A stretch of 64,000 nt of DNA from a candidate division BRC1 bacterium ADurb.Bin183 (GTDB lineage Bacteria > Sumerlaeota > Sumerlaeia > MWCT01): assembly GCA_002070185.1 (NCBI GenBank), contig MWCT01000005.1, positions 1 through 64,000 of the forward strand. Direction: 5' to 3'. The position numbers were made by a program, and so were the translations under genes. Within the stretch, counting starts at the first letter, position 1; the number at the start of each line of letters is the position of its first letter. Below the pieces are notes generated by a model. That model was not told the origin of the DNA and ran no database searches. It saw nothing but the letters and a program-made list of their open reading frames with translations. Shown piece by piece: positions 1-8,224 of this stretch.

Positions 1-60
1 AGTTCCCCCCAACATCCACATGTTGTTCCACCTTATTTTGCACTCGGTTTGGTCTAACCA

Positions 61-1665
61 ATGGGGAGCAGATCACCCGTTCCAATTTCTTCCATTTATT
101 TAAACAAACTCAATATCAACACGGCAAAATGGGAATTAATCCAAAGCACGTATAATTCATCTCAAGATTTTATCGAAGCAGCATTAACCGATCCTCAAGG
201 CGCTTATTTGTTGCTAAGCACATTTGCGAAGCCGACGCCGACACCCGAACCAACTCCGACCTCAACGCCGTCAATTACCCCAACACCTACGCCGATACCG
301 ACCCATACCTTGATTCCGACTCCAACATTCACAACAACGCCAACTCAAACACCCGTGCCTTCATTAACGCTAACGCCGACGCGAACGCCTGCACCAATTC
401 CCCGCATAACCGGATTTATATTCGATGCCGAGTCCGCCAAACCCGTCAACGGTGCCGCCGTTCAAATTGATAATGGAGCATTGCAATCATTCAGCAATGC
501 CAAAGGACAATATTTTATTTATGACGTCCCAGCGGGAGCGCATAAATTGCAGATGTGGGGATTTGCTTATGAATTCAAGGAAAAGAATATTATCGTTCCC
601 GCAAATGGCGTTCTTGATATGGGAAATGAAACACTTGCCAAGATAGGCGGCACGGTTGTGGGGCGCCTCGTTGACAGCGCCACAAACGAGCCATTGCCCG
701 AAGCGGTGGCGCAAATTGACGGCGGAAATCAATGGCGCACGCTCACGGATGAGCAGGGATATTTCATGATGATTTTTGTAACGCCCGGTGCTCATGTCCT
801 GCAGGCGTGGGGCAATGCCTACACATTTCAGGAATTTAGTATTTTCGTAAACGCGAACGCACATACTGACGTAGGAACAAAATTATTGAGCATCATCCCA
901 GATGCCGCGCGGGGACAGGTTGTGGATAAGAAAACCGGGCGCCCCCTCATGAACGCCCATGTTCAATACAATGGCGGGGGAGCGATGCTCGAGACGCAGA
1001 CAAACCGCTCGGGACGATTTGTGCTGGTCAATGTGCCCGAAGGAAACCATGAATTGCAAACTTGGGGATGGGCGTATAGTTTCTCTCAGCAACCCTTTTA
1101 TCATTCATCAGGCACAGCAACCGATTTGGGCAAGGTTTTCATTGAACCAATCGGCGGCACGGTCAACGGACGTCTCCTTGACGCCATCAACGGGCTGCCA
1201 ATATATAATGCCGTTATCCAGCTCGATGGCGGCAATTATGCCCCATGGAAAACAACCAGCCTGCAAAACGGCGATTTCATAGTTTATGATGTGACCGGCG
1301 GGACGCATCAGTTCCAGACATGGGGTTATGCTTATCGTTTCATGCAGCAGAAGATTGAAACTATCGCAAATCAAAATAAAAAAATGGGCGACATCCAACT
1401 GACGCCCGACCCGAACACATTCAACGGGCGCGTCCTTGATGCTCAGACGCGCTTGCCCATTCCCAACGCAGAAATCATCTGCACCGGCGCCGGCAAAAAT
1501 ATCGCCGCTAAAAGTTTTCCCGATGGACGCTTTGTCCTTCTCAATGTGCCAAAAGGGGTGTTTGATATCACCATTAACGCCGGCGAAAAAAACCTGTTTT
1601 ATTTTCGCGCCGCCCATCCCGGACTCAACCTAAACGTGGAACTCGGAGATGTGTTGATGCCATAA
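61..1665 (+). CDS. Modular exported-type protein with five carboxypeptidase-regulatory-like repeats; 5' end damaged
   Basis: The protein has a short N-terminal stretch, then a Thr/Pro-rich linker (about residues 56-117), then five beta-sandwich repeats of about 80 residues of the carboxypeptidase regulatory-like type. Each repeat follows the plan G-x-(V/L)-x-D-A, P-(I/V)-x-N-A, a Gly-rich turn and a signature WGxAYxF near its end; the fifth repeat lacks that signature. Such modules are usually extracellular adhesive or structural domains; the exact role is unknown. The only in-frame ATG has no ribosome-binding site and no signal peptide. The same frame stays open upstream to the window edge except for one TAA two codons before the ATG, and that stretch reads like protein. 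The CDS is therefore probably the 3' part of a longer gene broken by a nonsense change or a sequencing error. A paralogue with the same signature lies at 16316-18154. Confidence 0.75.
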   Translation: MGSRSPVPISSIYLNKLNINTAKWELIQSTYNSSQDFIEAALTDPQGAYLLLSTFAKPTPTPEPTPTSTPSITPTPTPIPTHTLIPTPTFTTTPTQTPVPSLTLTPTRTPAPIPRITGFIFDAESAKPVNGAAVQIDNGALQSFSNAKGQYFIYDVPAGAHKLQMWGFAYEFKEKNIIVPANGVLDMGNETLAKIGGTVVGRLVDSATNEPLPEAVAQIDGGNQWRTLTDEQGYFMMIFVTPGAHVLQAWGNAYTFQEFSIFVNANAHTDVGTKLLSIIPDAARGQVVDKKTGRPLMNAHVQYNGGGAMLETQTNRSGRFVLVNVPEGNHELQTWGWAYSFSQQPFYHSSGTATDLGKVFIEPIGGTVNGRLLDAINGLPIYNAVIQLDGGNYAPWKTTSLQNGDFIVYDVTGGTHQFQTWGYAYRFMQQKIETIANQNKKMGDIQLTPDPNTFNGRVLDAQTRLPIPNAEIICTGAGKNIAAKSFPDGRFVLLNVPKGVFDITINAGEKNLFYFRAAHPGLNLNVELGDVLMP

Positions 1666-1762
1666 ATCCCCTAAACATGCGCGTTCGCCTCATCTTGAAC
1701 CAGCTTGACATCCCCGCATGAAATAAGGGTAATAACTCGAATTTTTTGCGAGGGATTGAATC

Positions 1763-2929
1763 TTGAAACAAATCAAATCAGTTTTTTGCGGGCGCGTTTA
1801 TACACCTGTGCGCGAGCTGACTTCAGCGGTTATTTCATTTGATGGCGGGACCTTTGGCGAGATTCGCTCCGATTCGGCGCCGCTCAGCGTTGGTCTGGAT
1901 GCTCGCAACCTCATCGCCGCACCGGGATTTGTTGACCTACATATACAGGGCTGCGGGGGCAACGATTTTCTGGATGCCACACCTGAGGCGATTCATACTA
2001 TCCGCCAAACCGCCCTTCGCGGCGGCTGCACATCGCTCCTTGCGACAACCACATTCGATAATGAGCCGGGCGCTTTTGAGCGGCTCGAAAAAACGGTTCT
2101 GGCAATCCGCGAAGGGGCAAAATCTCCCGATGGTGCGCACATAACAGGCATCCATCTTGAAGGACCGTTCCTCAATATCGAAAAAAAAGGCGGGTTCGGT
2201 TCGCGCTATATCCGCAAGCCCAACCTCGCCGATTTTCGCCGTATCATGGCAATTGCCGGCGATGATTTGAAGATGATAACAATTGCGCCGGAACTTGAAG
2301 GCGCATTGGAGATTATCAAAGAGGCGGTCGCCGCCAGCATCGTTGTCTCGCTCGGGCACACAATAGCCGATTATAACCTTGCCCGCGACTGTTTCGACGC
2401 CGGCGCAAATCATATAACGCACGTCTTTAACGCAATGACAGGGCTGAATCATCGCGGGCCGGGTTTGATTGGCGCGGCGTTGAATGATGAACGTGTTTTT
2501 GTGCAGGCAATCCCCGATGGCATTCACCTCCATCCCGCAGTCTTGAACCTGCTTTATAAATTAAAAGGTCCTCAGCGCATCTGCCTTATCACCGATGCCA
2601 CTGCGCCTTGCGGTCTGCCGGAGGGCTCGACGCTGGAAGGCGTTGGAGGAACTATCACCATCCGCAACGGCGCGGTGCGGTTGCCCAATGGAACGCTTGC
2701 CGGTAGCGCCCTGATGATGAACGAAGCCGTCCTCCGAGCCCGCAACATGTTGCAAGTCCCGCTTGCCAAAATTCTGCAAATGAGCTCGCTCACGCCTGCG
2801 GAGGCGATTCGCATGGAAGGCGCCATCGGTCAGATTAAAACAAGGCATTCGGCAGACATGGTTCTTTTCGACGATGATTTTCGGATTCATTACGTTGTCG
2901 TTCGGGGAAAGGTAACAGCGATTGAATAA
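1763..2929 (+). CDS. nagA: N-acetylglucosamine-6-phosphate deacetylase
   Basis: Cytoplasmic metal-dependent amidohydrolase that removes acetate from GlcNAc-6-phosphate during amino-sugar catabolism or cell-wall recycling. At 388 residues it has normal family length. Visible motifs: GFVDLHIQGCGG near residue 55 (first metal-site strand), HLEGPF (metal-binding Glu), SLGHT and THVFNAM (two metal-binding His), a PDGIHLHP substrate loop, and ITDATAP with the catalytic Asp. The start is TTG, preceded by an AGGGA Shine-Dalgarno. The 3' end overlaps the next gene by 8 nt, so the two are probably co-transcribed. No nagB or PTS gene lies alongside. Confidence 0.95.
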   Translation: MKQIKSVFCGRVYTPVRELTSAVISFDGGTFGEIRSDSAPLSVGLDARNLIAAPGFVDLHIQGCGGNDFLDATPEAIHTIRQTALRGGCTSLLATTTFDNEPGAFERLEKTVLAIREGAKSPDGAHITGIHLEGPFLNIEKKGGFGSRYIRKPNLADFRRIMAIAGDDLKMITIAPELEGALEIIKEAVAASIVVSLGHTIADYNLARDCFDAGANHITHVFNAMTGLNHRGPGLIGAALNDERVFVQAIPDGIHLHPAVLNLLYKLKGPQRICLITDATAPCGLPEGSTLEGVGGTITIRNGAVRLPNGTLAGSALMMNEAVLRARNMLQVPLAKILQMSSLTPAEAIRMEGAIGQIKTRHSADMVLFDDDFRIHYVVVRGKVTAIE

Positions 2930-4478
2930 TCCATCCGAAAAAAAACGCGCCGTTTTTATCCTTCTGCTCATATCCCTCCTTTATGCCGCGTTAGTCCTCT
3001 CTCACTGGGATGAACATTACATTGATTTTGGCGACGGGAATTATCTTTACATATCAGCGCGTCTGGCGGATGGGCTGACGCTCTATCGCGACATCATGGC
3101 GCCGCAGCCGCCCTGCCATTTGTATCTCGGCGCGGCGTTGATTAAACTGGGGCGCGCCCTGAATCAACCGCTTTACACCGTGCGCGCATTCAGCCTGCTC
3201 CTCCGCCTCGCCGCAATGCTTCTTGTATTTTTAATAACGCGCAAAATTACAAAACGCCTCCTCGATTCCTGCCTTGCCACGATTTTATACCTTGCTGTCC
3301 CGATTGGATTCTGGTGGGCGCAAGGTTATCAATCAGAGGGCTTGCTCATATTTTTCATGCTTGTCTCGTTTTACTTCTTCATTGATTTGGAGCCGCGCAA
3401 ACTGTGGTTCGCCGCACTCTTCGGAACGCTCGCCGCCTTCACTAACATGACCGCCGTGCCGTATCTTTTTCTTGCCAACCTCTTTCTGCTCGTGCGCCAC
3501 AGACGGTTGATGCTGCATTACACGCTGCCGATGGCGCTCATGGGATTGGCGGGCGTGCTCTTGATGGAGTTTGTCTCGGACGGCTTCTACCTGCGCAATG
3601 TGTTCCTGAATCAAGTCGGGACGTTTCCCAAACCGGAAATCAGCGGCGAGAGCGTCCTCACGTATGCCGTTCGCAAAATCTTGAACGAAGGCAAGGACGT
3701 CCTGACTTGGGAGGGCGGATACGTCCTCTTCGGTCTGACAGGACTGGCGATGTATATTCTCAAAGGCGACGAAATAGACACACGGCGGGAATATATCGGC
3801 TGGCACGCATTCTTTTCGTTCTGCTCTATCATCTACGTTTCCAAAGGCGGAACGATGGAATACATCTTCACGATCGGCGAACCATTTGCAGTAATATTCT
3901 TCGCCCATGCGATGGGTTTATTTTGGCGCGGGACGATGAGAGAAGGGGAGGGCTGGAAGAATATTTCATTCAAGGACACGAGCCGATTTGCCGCCGTCTG
4001 TGTTCTCTTCATGCTCCTTTTTGCCACGTTCTATATAGGCGCCCTCTTCGTCCGCAAGACCCTATATGCGGAAAGTTACGAACTCCCCGCGAGCGAAGTC
4101 AAGGTAGTGAAGGAAATCATCGGGCAGTATTCGCGCGAGGGCGACGCCATCCTTGCCCCGCCGTTTTACGCCTTCATCACGGGACGGCGGGTCGTCGAGG
4201 AATATTCGGAAAATTACATCTGGACGATAAAATATGTGAACGAAGTTTTTGTGGATAAAAAGCCGGGGGAGGGCGTTGCGAAGGCGCTGGCGATTTCGCG
4301 GGCGCTGAAGGCGCGGCGCGTCCCGATTGTGCTATTGGACATGGCGCAGACGGCGAAGCTCCCGCCCATCAAGGAGGCGATTGACGCCTATTACGAACCT
4401 CTCAATTTCCGCAGCAACTCCAACGTCCTCCAAACCCTCAACACCCGCATTGAGATTTTTATACCGAAGAAGAAATAG
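2922..4478 (+). CDS. Polytopic membrane glycosyltransferase of the PMT/ArnT (GT39/GT83) type
   Basis: The protein has 518 residues with about ten hydrophobic segments. After the first membrane segment comes an acidic loop (DFGDGNYLY ... YRDIMAPQPP) that matches the catalytic periplasmic loop of protein O-mannosyltransferases and ArnT-like lipid-linked sugar transferases. The C-terminal part, from about residue 390, is hydrophilic and probably periplasmic. Family members move a sugar from a polyprenyl-phosphate donor to protein or lipid; the acceptor here is not apparent. The TTG start lies inside the end of nagA. A related integron relic begins only about 20 bp after the stop. Confidence 0.7.
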   Translation: MNNPSEKKRAVFILLLISLLYAALVLSHWDEHYIDFGDGNYLYISARLADGLTLYRDIMAPQPPCHLYLGAALIKLGRALNQPLYTVRAFSLLLRLAAMLLVFLITRKITKRLLDSCLATILYLAVPIGFWWAQGYQSEGLLIFFMLVSFYFFIDLEPRKLWFAALFGTLAAFTNMTAVPYLFLANLFLLVRHRRLMLHYTLPMALMGLAGVLLMEFVSDGFYLRNVFLNQVGTFPKPEISGESVLTYAVRKILNEGKDVLTWEGGYVLFGLTGLAMYILKGDEIDTRREYIGWHAFFSFCSIIYVSKGGTMEYIFTIGEPFAVIFFAHAMGLFWRGTMREGEGWKNISFKDTSRFAAVCVLFMLLFATFYIGALFVRKTLYAESYELPASEVKVVKEIIGQYSREGDAILAPPFYAFITGRRVVEEYSENYIWTIKYVNEVFVDKKPGEGVAKALAISRALKARRVPIVLLDMAQTAKLPPIKEAIDAYYEPLNFRSNSNVLQTLNTRIEIFIPKKK

Positions 4479-4516
4479 ATTCTGCGGGAAATTCAAACGC
4501 CGTGCAAAAATTCCAC

Positions 4517-4522
4517 TTGTCA
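4517..4522 (+). promoter_or_regulatory. -35-like box in the shared 5' flank of the left integrase relic
   Basis: TTGTCA sits in a stretch of about 100 bp (from roughly 4498) that aligns by eye with the reverse complement of 39603-39706, where the matching hexamer is TTGACA. Conservation of this flank in front of both integrase remnants suggests the ancestral integrase promoter. The -10 box is not clear. Confidence 0.35.
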
Positions 4523-4596
4523 AACATCCATTTTTCTTAAAAATCGCTTTTGTGTTTTCCCATTAATAGTGAGATGTCGAAATTTTTGCGCATATG

Positions 4597-5164
4597 ATGC
4601 ATGCCACAACATATCAAACTTTACATGATATAAAAAAGAACCGAGTACATACCCCCGTGTCTGAATCGCGTCCGAAACTGTTCAGCCGAGACGCCAAGGG
4701 TGCAAAAGACCGAATCACCATGCTGCCCGAATCGTTAAAATCGCCCCTTCAAAAACATCTGCAAATCGTCAAGTCTGCTCACGAAAAAGATTTATCCGAA
4801 GGTTGGGGAAAAGTTGTTTTGCCTTTTGCCTTGGAACGAAAATATTCAAACGCACCTTATGAATGGCGCTGGCAGTGGGTTTTTCCCCAGGAGAACCGGT
4901 GGAAAAATACTAAGAACGGTGAGGAAGGGCGACATCATGTTCACGAAACTATTCTGCAACGGGCAGTTCATGAAGCGGTGCGCAAAGCCCGAGTGGCGAA
5001 GCACGTCGGTTGCCACACCTTCCGTCATTCTTATGCCACCCATCTACTTTTCGTATGCTTTAAAACATCTACTGGGGATGTGTCTTATACAGACTGTAGA
5101 ACACGCTGGAATTTTAAAGAAAATTTTTATGTATATTCTTGTATTGAAGAGACTTGGGATATGA
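4597..5164 (+). pseudogene. Integron integrase (IntI) relic, internally deleted and frameshifted
   Basis: The middle part is unmistakably an integron integrase. It has DAKGAKDR, then ALERKY followed by WRWQWVFP (the IntI-specific insertion that separates integron integrases from other tyrosine recombinases), RRHHxHExxLQRAV-like residues and the catalytic box CHTFRHSYATHLL. Roughly 150 N-terminal residues are missing between an N-terminal scrap (TTYQTLHD) and RDAKG. After ATHLL the frame breaks. A degraded C-terminus can be followed in another frame (IQTVEH ... MYILVLKRLG, against [10 protein letters not shown] ... MIYTHVLNRGG), preceded by a partial tandem copy of the SYATHLL codons. The LLGH histidine and the tyrosine context are ruined, so this is not an active recombinase. 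It points toward the attI-like site and small ORFs that follow. Confidence 0.85.
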
Positions 5165-5184
5165 ATTCAAAGATGCAATTTTGC

Positions 5185-5250
5185 ATTTTATACAGAAGCA
5201 AAACGCTGTCTATATGGTTTTATACGGAACTAAATATACAGTTGTTGGGC
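5185..5250 (+). other. attI-like recombination site of the left integron relic
   Basis: It ends in GTTGGGC, a perfect match to the core site GTTRRRY, placed between the integrase relic and a small ORF. Two direct repeats (TTTTATACAG at 5186 and TTTTATACGG at 5218) lie upstream. The inner repeat ends exactly 17 nt before the core G, the same spacing as the corresponding repeat at the right-hand site (39264-39329). The last 35 nt of the two sites are clearly alike by eye (CGGAA ... TATAC ... GTTGTTGG). Paired direct repeats beside the core site are typical of attI. Confidence 0.55.
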
Positions 5251-5282
5251 TTCAAAAAACTTTTTCTGCGAAGGAGGCTCCG

Positions 5283-5432
5283 ATGCGAACGTACTTGGTT
5301 AAGATTCTACTGAAAGGCAGTGGCAGTGTTTCGTGGGTCGAGGTCCAGGCAAAAGACGGTGCCCATGCCAAGGCCCTAGTCAGGGCTCAATACGGCGACT
5401 CCGTGGATATCCTCGAAGCAAAACCTAAGTAA
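5283..5432 (+). CDS. Small conserved-looking protein, first cassette position of the left relic
   Basis: A 49-residue protein starting MRTYLVKILLKG. The start is fixed by a strong AAGGAGG 5-6 nt upstream. The composition is balanced (VSWVEVQA, AHAKALVRAQYGD, VDILEAKPK) and looks like a small alpha/beta fold; I do not recognise the family with certainty. It begins 33 nt after the GTTGGGC core of the attI-like site, the position of a first gene cassette, and its strong Shine-Dalgarno also suits a cassette gene. A clear attC directly after its stop is not visible. Confidence 0.6.
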   Translation: MRTYLVKILLKGSGSVSWVEVQAKDGAHAKALVRAQYGDSVDILEAKPK

Positions 5433-5460
5433 CACAGAGAATGACATGGCCTAGTTTACT

Positions 5461-5667
5461 ATGAAGTGCGAGGTTGATGGCAAGGAGATTGCCCGGTACG
5501 AGTTCGACTGCACGACTGTGTCGAAGCCGAAGAAGCTCGCAGGTGGTCCCATCACCATCTACTTTGATCCGACAAATGATGTCCATCATCAGTTGGAAAT
5601 CAGCAGTTTGCCGCCTAGCCGCTCTGCAACGATTAAGGGTGGCAATGCGGCTACGGCATCGAGTTGA
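5461..5667 (+). CDS. Small hypothetical protein
   Basis: An open frame of 68 residues starting MKCEVDGKEIARYEFD, with a plausible beta-rich first half (ARYEFDC, GPITIYFDP) and a low-complexity Ser/Ala tail. It lies 28 nt after the 49-residue ORF on the same strand. No good Shine-Dalgarno is present. It may belong to the same relic cassette. No family recognised; it could also be non-coding. Confidence 0.35.
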   Translation: MKCEVDGKEIARYEFDCTTVSKPKKLAGGPITIYFDPTNDVHHQLEISSLPPSRSATIKGGNAATASS

Positions 5668-5676
5668 TAGGGGAGT

Positions 5677-5800
5677 GCCGAACCATCTCTAATTCGTGAC
5701 GTTACCTGTCTCTCGGTTCAATACATCCATCTGCTCGACACGGCGGAGAATTCGGACTCCACCGCTGTGTTGTGAGATTTGTGCCGCCTCAGGTTGAAAA
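5677..5800 (+). other. Possible degenerate attC after the small ORFs
   Basis: GCCGAAC starts 10 nt after the preceding stop and differs by one base from GCCCAAC, the inverse core expected for a cassette opening with TTGGGC. An imperfect hairpin (CGGCGGAG / CTCCACCGC) lies in the middle, and GTTGAAA, one base off the GTTRRRY core, lies near the far end. The outer arms do not pair well, so this is only suggestive. Confidence 0.2.
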
Positions 5801-5880
5801 CACACAGTGTCGGGCGGATTGTGAGACTTGGCGGGAAAAAATTTCTTCACGCCCTTTTGAAATTTTATTTGTGTTTAAAC

Positions 5881-6861
5881 TTACATCGTCAGCCCCATGA
5901 TGGCTTTGCAGGTGTGAAGGCGGTTTTCGGCTTCGTCGTAGATGACGGAATGGGGTCCGTCAATCACGGCGTCGGTGACTTCGTTGATGCGGTCGGCAGG
6001 GAGGCAGTGCATGTAGATGGAATGCTTTTTGGTCAGTTCCATCTTTTTCTCATCGCACTTCCAGTGTTTGTATTTCTTGCCGATTTCAAGGGCTTTTTGC
6101 GGCTCGCCGAAGAGTTCGAGAATGCCCCACGACTTGGGATAAACGATGTCCGCATCCTTGAAGGCGTCCTCCATCGAATCGGTCATTTCAAACTTTACGC
6201 CCGCGTCGGCGGCGTTCTTTTTGGCAATCTCAATCTGCTCGGGCATGAGTTTAAATTCAGGGGGATGGGCGAGGACGACGTCTAACCCAAAGCGCGGCAT
6301 CAGCGTAATCAAACCCTGCGGGACGGAAAGCGGCTTGGCGTAGGTTGGGGTATATGCCCACGAGATGGCGATTTTGAGTCCGCGCAGATTTTTGCCGAAA
6401 CGTTCGCGGATGGTCATTAAGTCGGCGATTGACTGGCATGGGTGGTCAATGTCGCACTGCATGTTGATAACGGGAACGTCCGCCCATTTGGCAACCTCGC
6501 GCATGTAGGCGTTGCCTTCATATGGGACGAGGTCGTGGCGGATGGCGATGCCTTCGCCATAGCGAGATAGGATGACGCCGGTATCTTGTGCGGTTTCGCC
6601 GTGGGCGATTTGAGAAGTTTCGGAATCAATAAAGTGGGCATGACCGCCAAGCTGGGTTATGCCCGCCTCAAAGGAGTTGCGCGTGCGGGTGGATTTATCG
6701 AAAAAAAGCAGGAAGATGGTTTTGTCATTGAGTATATTTTGCGGGAGTTTTTGTTTGCGGCGATCCTTGAGCCAGTGGGACATTTCAAGGATTTCTTCAA
6801 GGTCGTCCACCGACCATTCCTGAGTGGTGATGTAGTCGCGTCCTTTGAGTGATTGTTTCAT
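5881..6861 (-). CDS. Ornithine/acylornithine-type carbamoyltransferase (YgeW-like, knotted)
   Basis: A cytoplasmic aspartate/ornithine carbamoyltransferase family member of 326 residues. It carries the carbamoyl-phosphate loop STRTR (FDKSTRTRNSFEAG), HPCQSIADLMT and the C-terminal HCLPAD motif. The segment AYTPTYAKPLSVPQG matches the proline-containing loop of the knotted subgroup (YgeW and N-acylornithine transcarbamylases) rather than classical ArgF, so the amino substrate may not be plain ornithine. The chosen ATG has AAGGAGA 7-8 nt upstream; a longer in-frame extension of 14 codons lacks a ribosome-binding site. No arg genes lie next to it. It follows the unknown gene 6875-8224 on the same strand after 13 nt. 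Confidence 0.85.
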   Translation of the reverse strand: MKQSLKGRDYITTQEWSVDDLEEILEMSHWLKDRRKQKLPQNILNDKTIFLLFFDKSTRTRNSFEAGITQLGGHAHFIDSETSQIAHGETAQDTGVILSRYGEGIAIRHDLVPYEGNAYMREVAKWADVPVINMQCDIDHPCQSIADLMTIRERFGKNLRGLKIAISWAYTPTYAKPLSVPQGLITLMPRFGLDVVLAHPPEFKLMPEQIEIAKKNAADAGVKFEMTDSMEDAFKDADIVYPKSWGILELFGEPQKALEIGKKYKHWKCDEKKMELTKKHSIYMHCLPADRINEVTDAVIDGPHSVIYDEAENRLHTCKAIMGLTM

Positions 6862-6874
6862 TGTGCAATCTCCT

Positions 6875-8224
6875 TTATAAAATAGGTTTTTGAAAAATGT
6901 CATTCAGCGCCGCAAGCGGTTCGCGCGGCAGCTCATACTTTTTCCATAGTTCAAAGCATTTGGCAATCAGCAGGAATATGAAATTGCTGCAAGTTTCCTT
7001 TTCATCATCGCATAAAACGCGGAATGATGTTTTAAGGGCGTGATTGACGATGTTCAGAATGCAGCCATCCGCATCCGTTTCTTCCGGCATGGGGGCGAAC
7101 ATATCCAGTTGCGAGATGCAAACGCCTTTTTTTTTGCGCTTATCCCTTGCTTGACAATTATGGGAGCGCCAATACTGGACAACCTCATCAAAAAGGTGCA
7201 GTGCCCACGGCGCGCCGTCCTCCGCAATATCGGAGATGACAGGTTTGATGACCACACCGCCGCTGACAAAGAGTCTTTTTTTGATGCCACCTCTATCAGT
7301 TGTGTAGGTTTTTTTCGTGTAGCAGAGACGCTCCTGTTCCGAACACCAATTGTTTAGCAGAACATCGAGCGAGAATTTTGCCGGTGAGAGAAAATTAAAT
7401 TCCGACAAAAATGAATTTACAATATCAGCATGGCTGTCCAGTTTCATAAGAAATGAATTTTCTGCTTTGCCGATTTCAAAATAATCAAGCGAGAAGTCCG
7501 AAAGGAAGAATTTAAAAATCTGCTGAAAATATTCAAAGAAAGAAACGCGCCGCACCGATTCTTTTTGCGACGGGTCTTGAACAAAGGATTCAAACCTTAG
7601 AGTGGGAGTTTCCGGACCAAAAAGGATTCGATAATAACGGGCGAGGGTGAGTTTTTTACAAAATTTTTCCAGCGTGATTTTGCGGGCATTGGTTTTGGCG
7701 CCGAGTTTTGCGCTCCATAAATGCAACCATCCGTTGAGCTCGGCGGAAAGTCGGGTGTTGGTTTTTCTTATAAGATTATCCAGCCCGCCGCTTTGAACCT
7801 TTCTTTTTTCAAGGTAAGGGAAAAGATGGTCAAGACGTTCGCGGACATGGGCACAATAAATCAGACATTCCTGCCCGGCAACATCATAAAGATAGGCGCG
7901 TTGCTCATCGAAAATAAGCATGTAGGCAATGCCGGGAGAGGTGTCCTTAAACTGCCTAAAGAGGAGCCACGTTTCAAAGTTGAAGTCCAGATAACGGTTA
8001 TAAAGGTCTTCATAAGGCGGAAGCGCGAAACCTGTTGGCACAACAAGGGCGATATAAGGTTCATTTTGTAATTTGCAAAAAGCGTATTCAACCTCTCTCT
8101 TTGCCAAACCGGCGCGAAGTGGTAATTTCTTGAGAACGGTGAAGTCGCCAGTCCCCCATCCCAACTGATGGAGAATTGATAAAACGCCATCCTGAATTTT
8201 CCTCAGATCCGTCAACAGGCGCAT
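6875..8224 (-). CDS. Uncharacterised protein, possible degenerate HSDR_N-type nuclease fold
   Basis: About 449 residues, no signal peptide or membrane segment, Lys/Arg-rich central part. I do not recognise the family. Residues 20-110 (REVEYAFCKLQ, PYIALVVPTG, then AYMLIFDEQRAYLYD) follow the strand pattern of type I/IIG restriction N-terminal domains, but the catalytic E-x-K position reads V-x-T, so nuclease activity is doubtful. The C-terminal half is helical. The gene overlaps the end of queH: ATG 8224 lies only 1 nt after an AGGAGG, and the in-frame TTG at 8215, which overlaps the queH stop, has better spacing. The pair is probably translationally coupled. Confidence 0.6.
   Translation of the reverse strand: MRLLTDLRKIQDGVLSILHQLGWGTGDFTVLKKLPLRAGLAKREVEYAFCKLQNEPYIALVVPTGFALPPYEDLYNRYLDFNFETWLLFRQFKDTSPGIAYMLIFDEQRAYLYDVAGQECLIYCAHVRERLDHLFPYLEKRKVQSGGLDNLIRKTNTRLSAELNGWLHLWSAKLGAKTNARKITLEKFCKKLTLARYYRILFGPETPTLRFESFVQDPSQKESVRRVSFFEYFQQIFKFFLSDFSLDYFEIGKAENSFLMKLDSHADIVNSFLSEFNFLSPAKFSLDVLLNNWCSEQERLCYTKKTYTTDRGGIKKRLFVSGGVVIKPVISDIAEDGAPWALHLFDEVVQYWRSHNCQARDKRKKKGVCISQLDMFAPMPEETDADGCILNIVNHALKTSFRVLCDDEKETCSNFIFLLIAKCFELWKKYELPREPLAALNDIFQKPIL

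Noticed and set aside
1108..1617. Antisense open frame of 169 codons inside the modular protein gene
   Set aside because: It is a shadow of the repeat-encoding strand, without a ribosome-binding site or recognisable domain.
3333..3908. Antisense open frame inside the glycosyltransferase gene
   Set aside because: Charged low-complexity translation, opposite a clear membrane protein; no independent signals.
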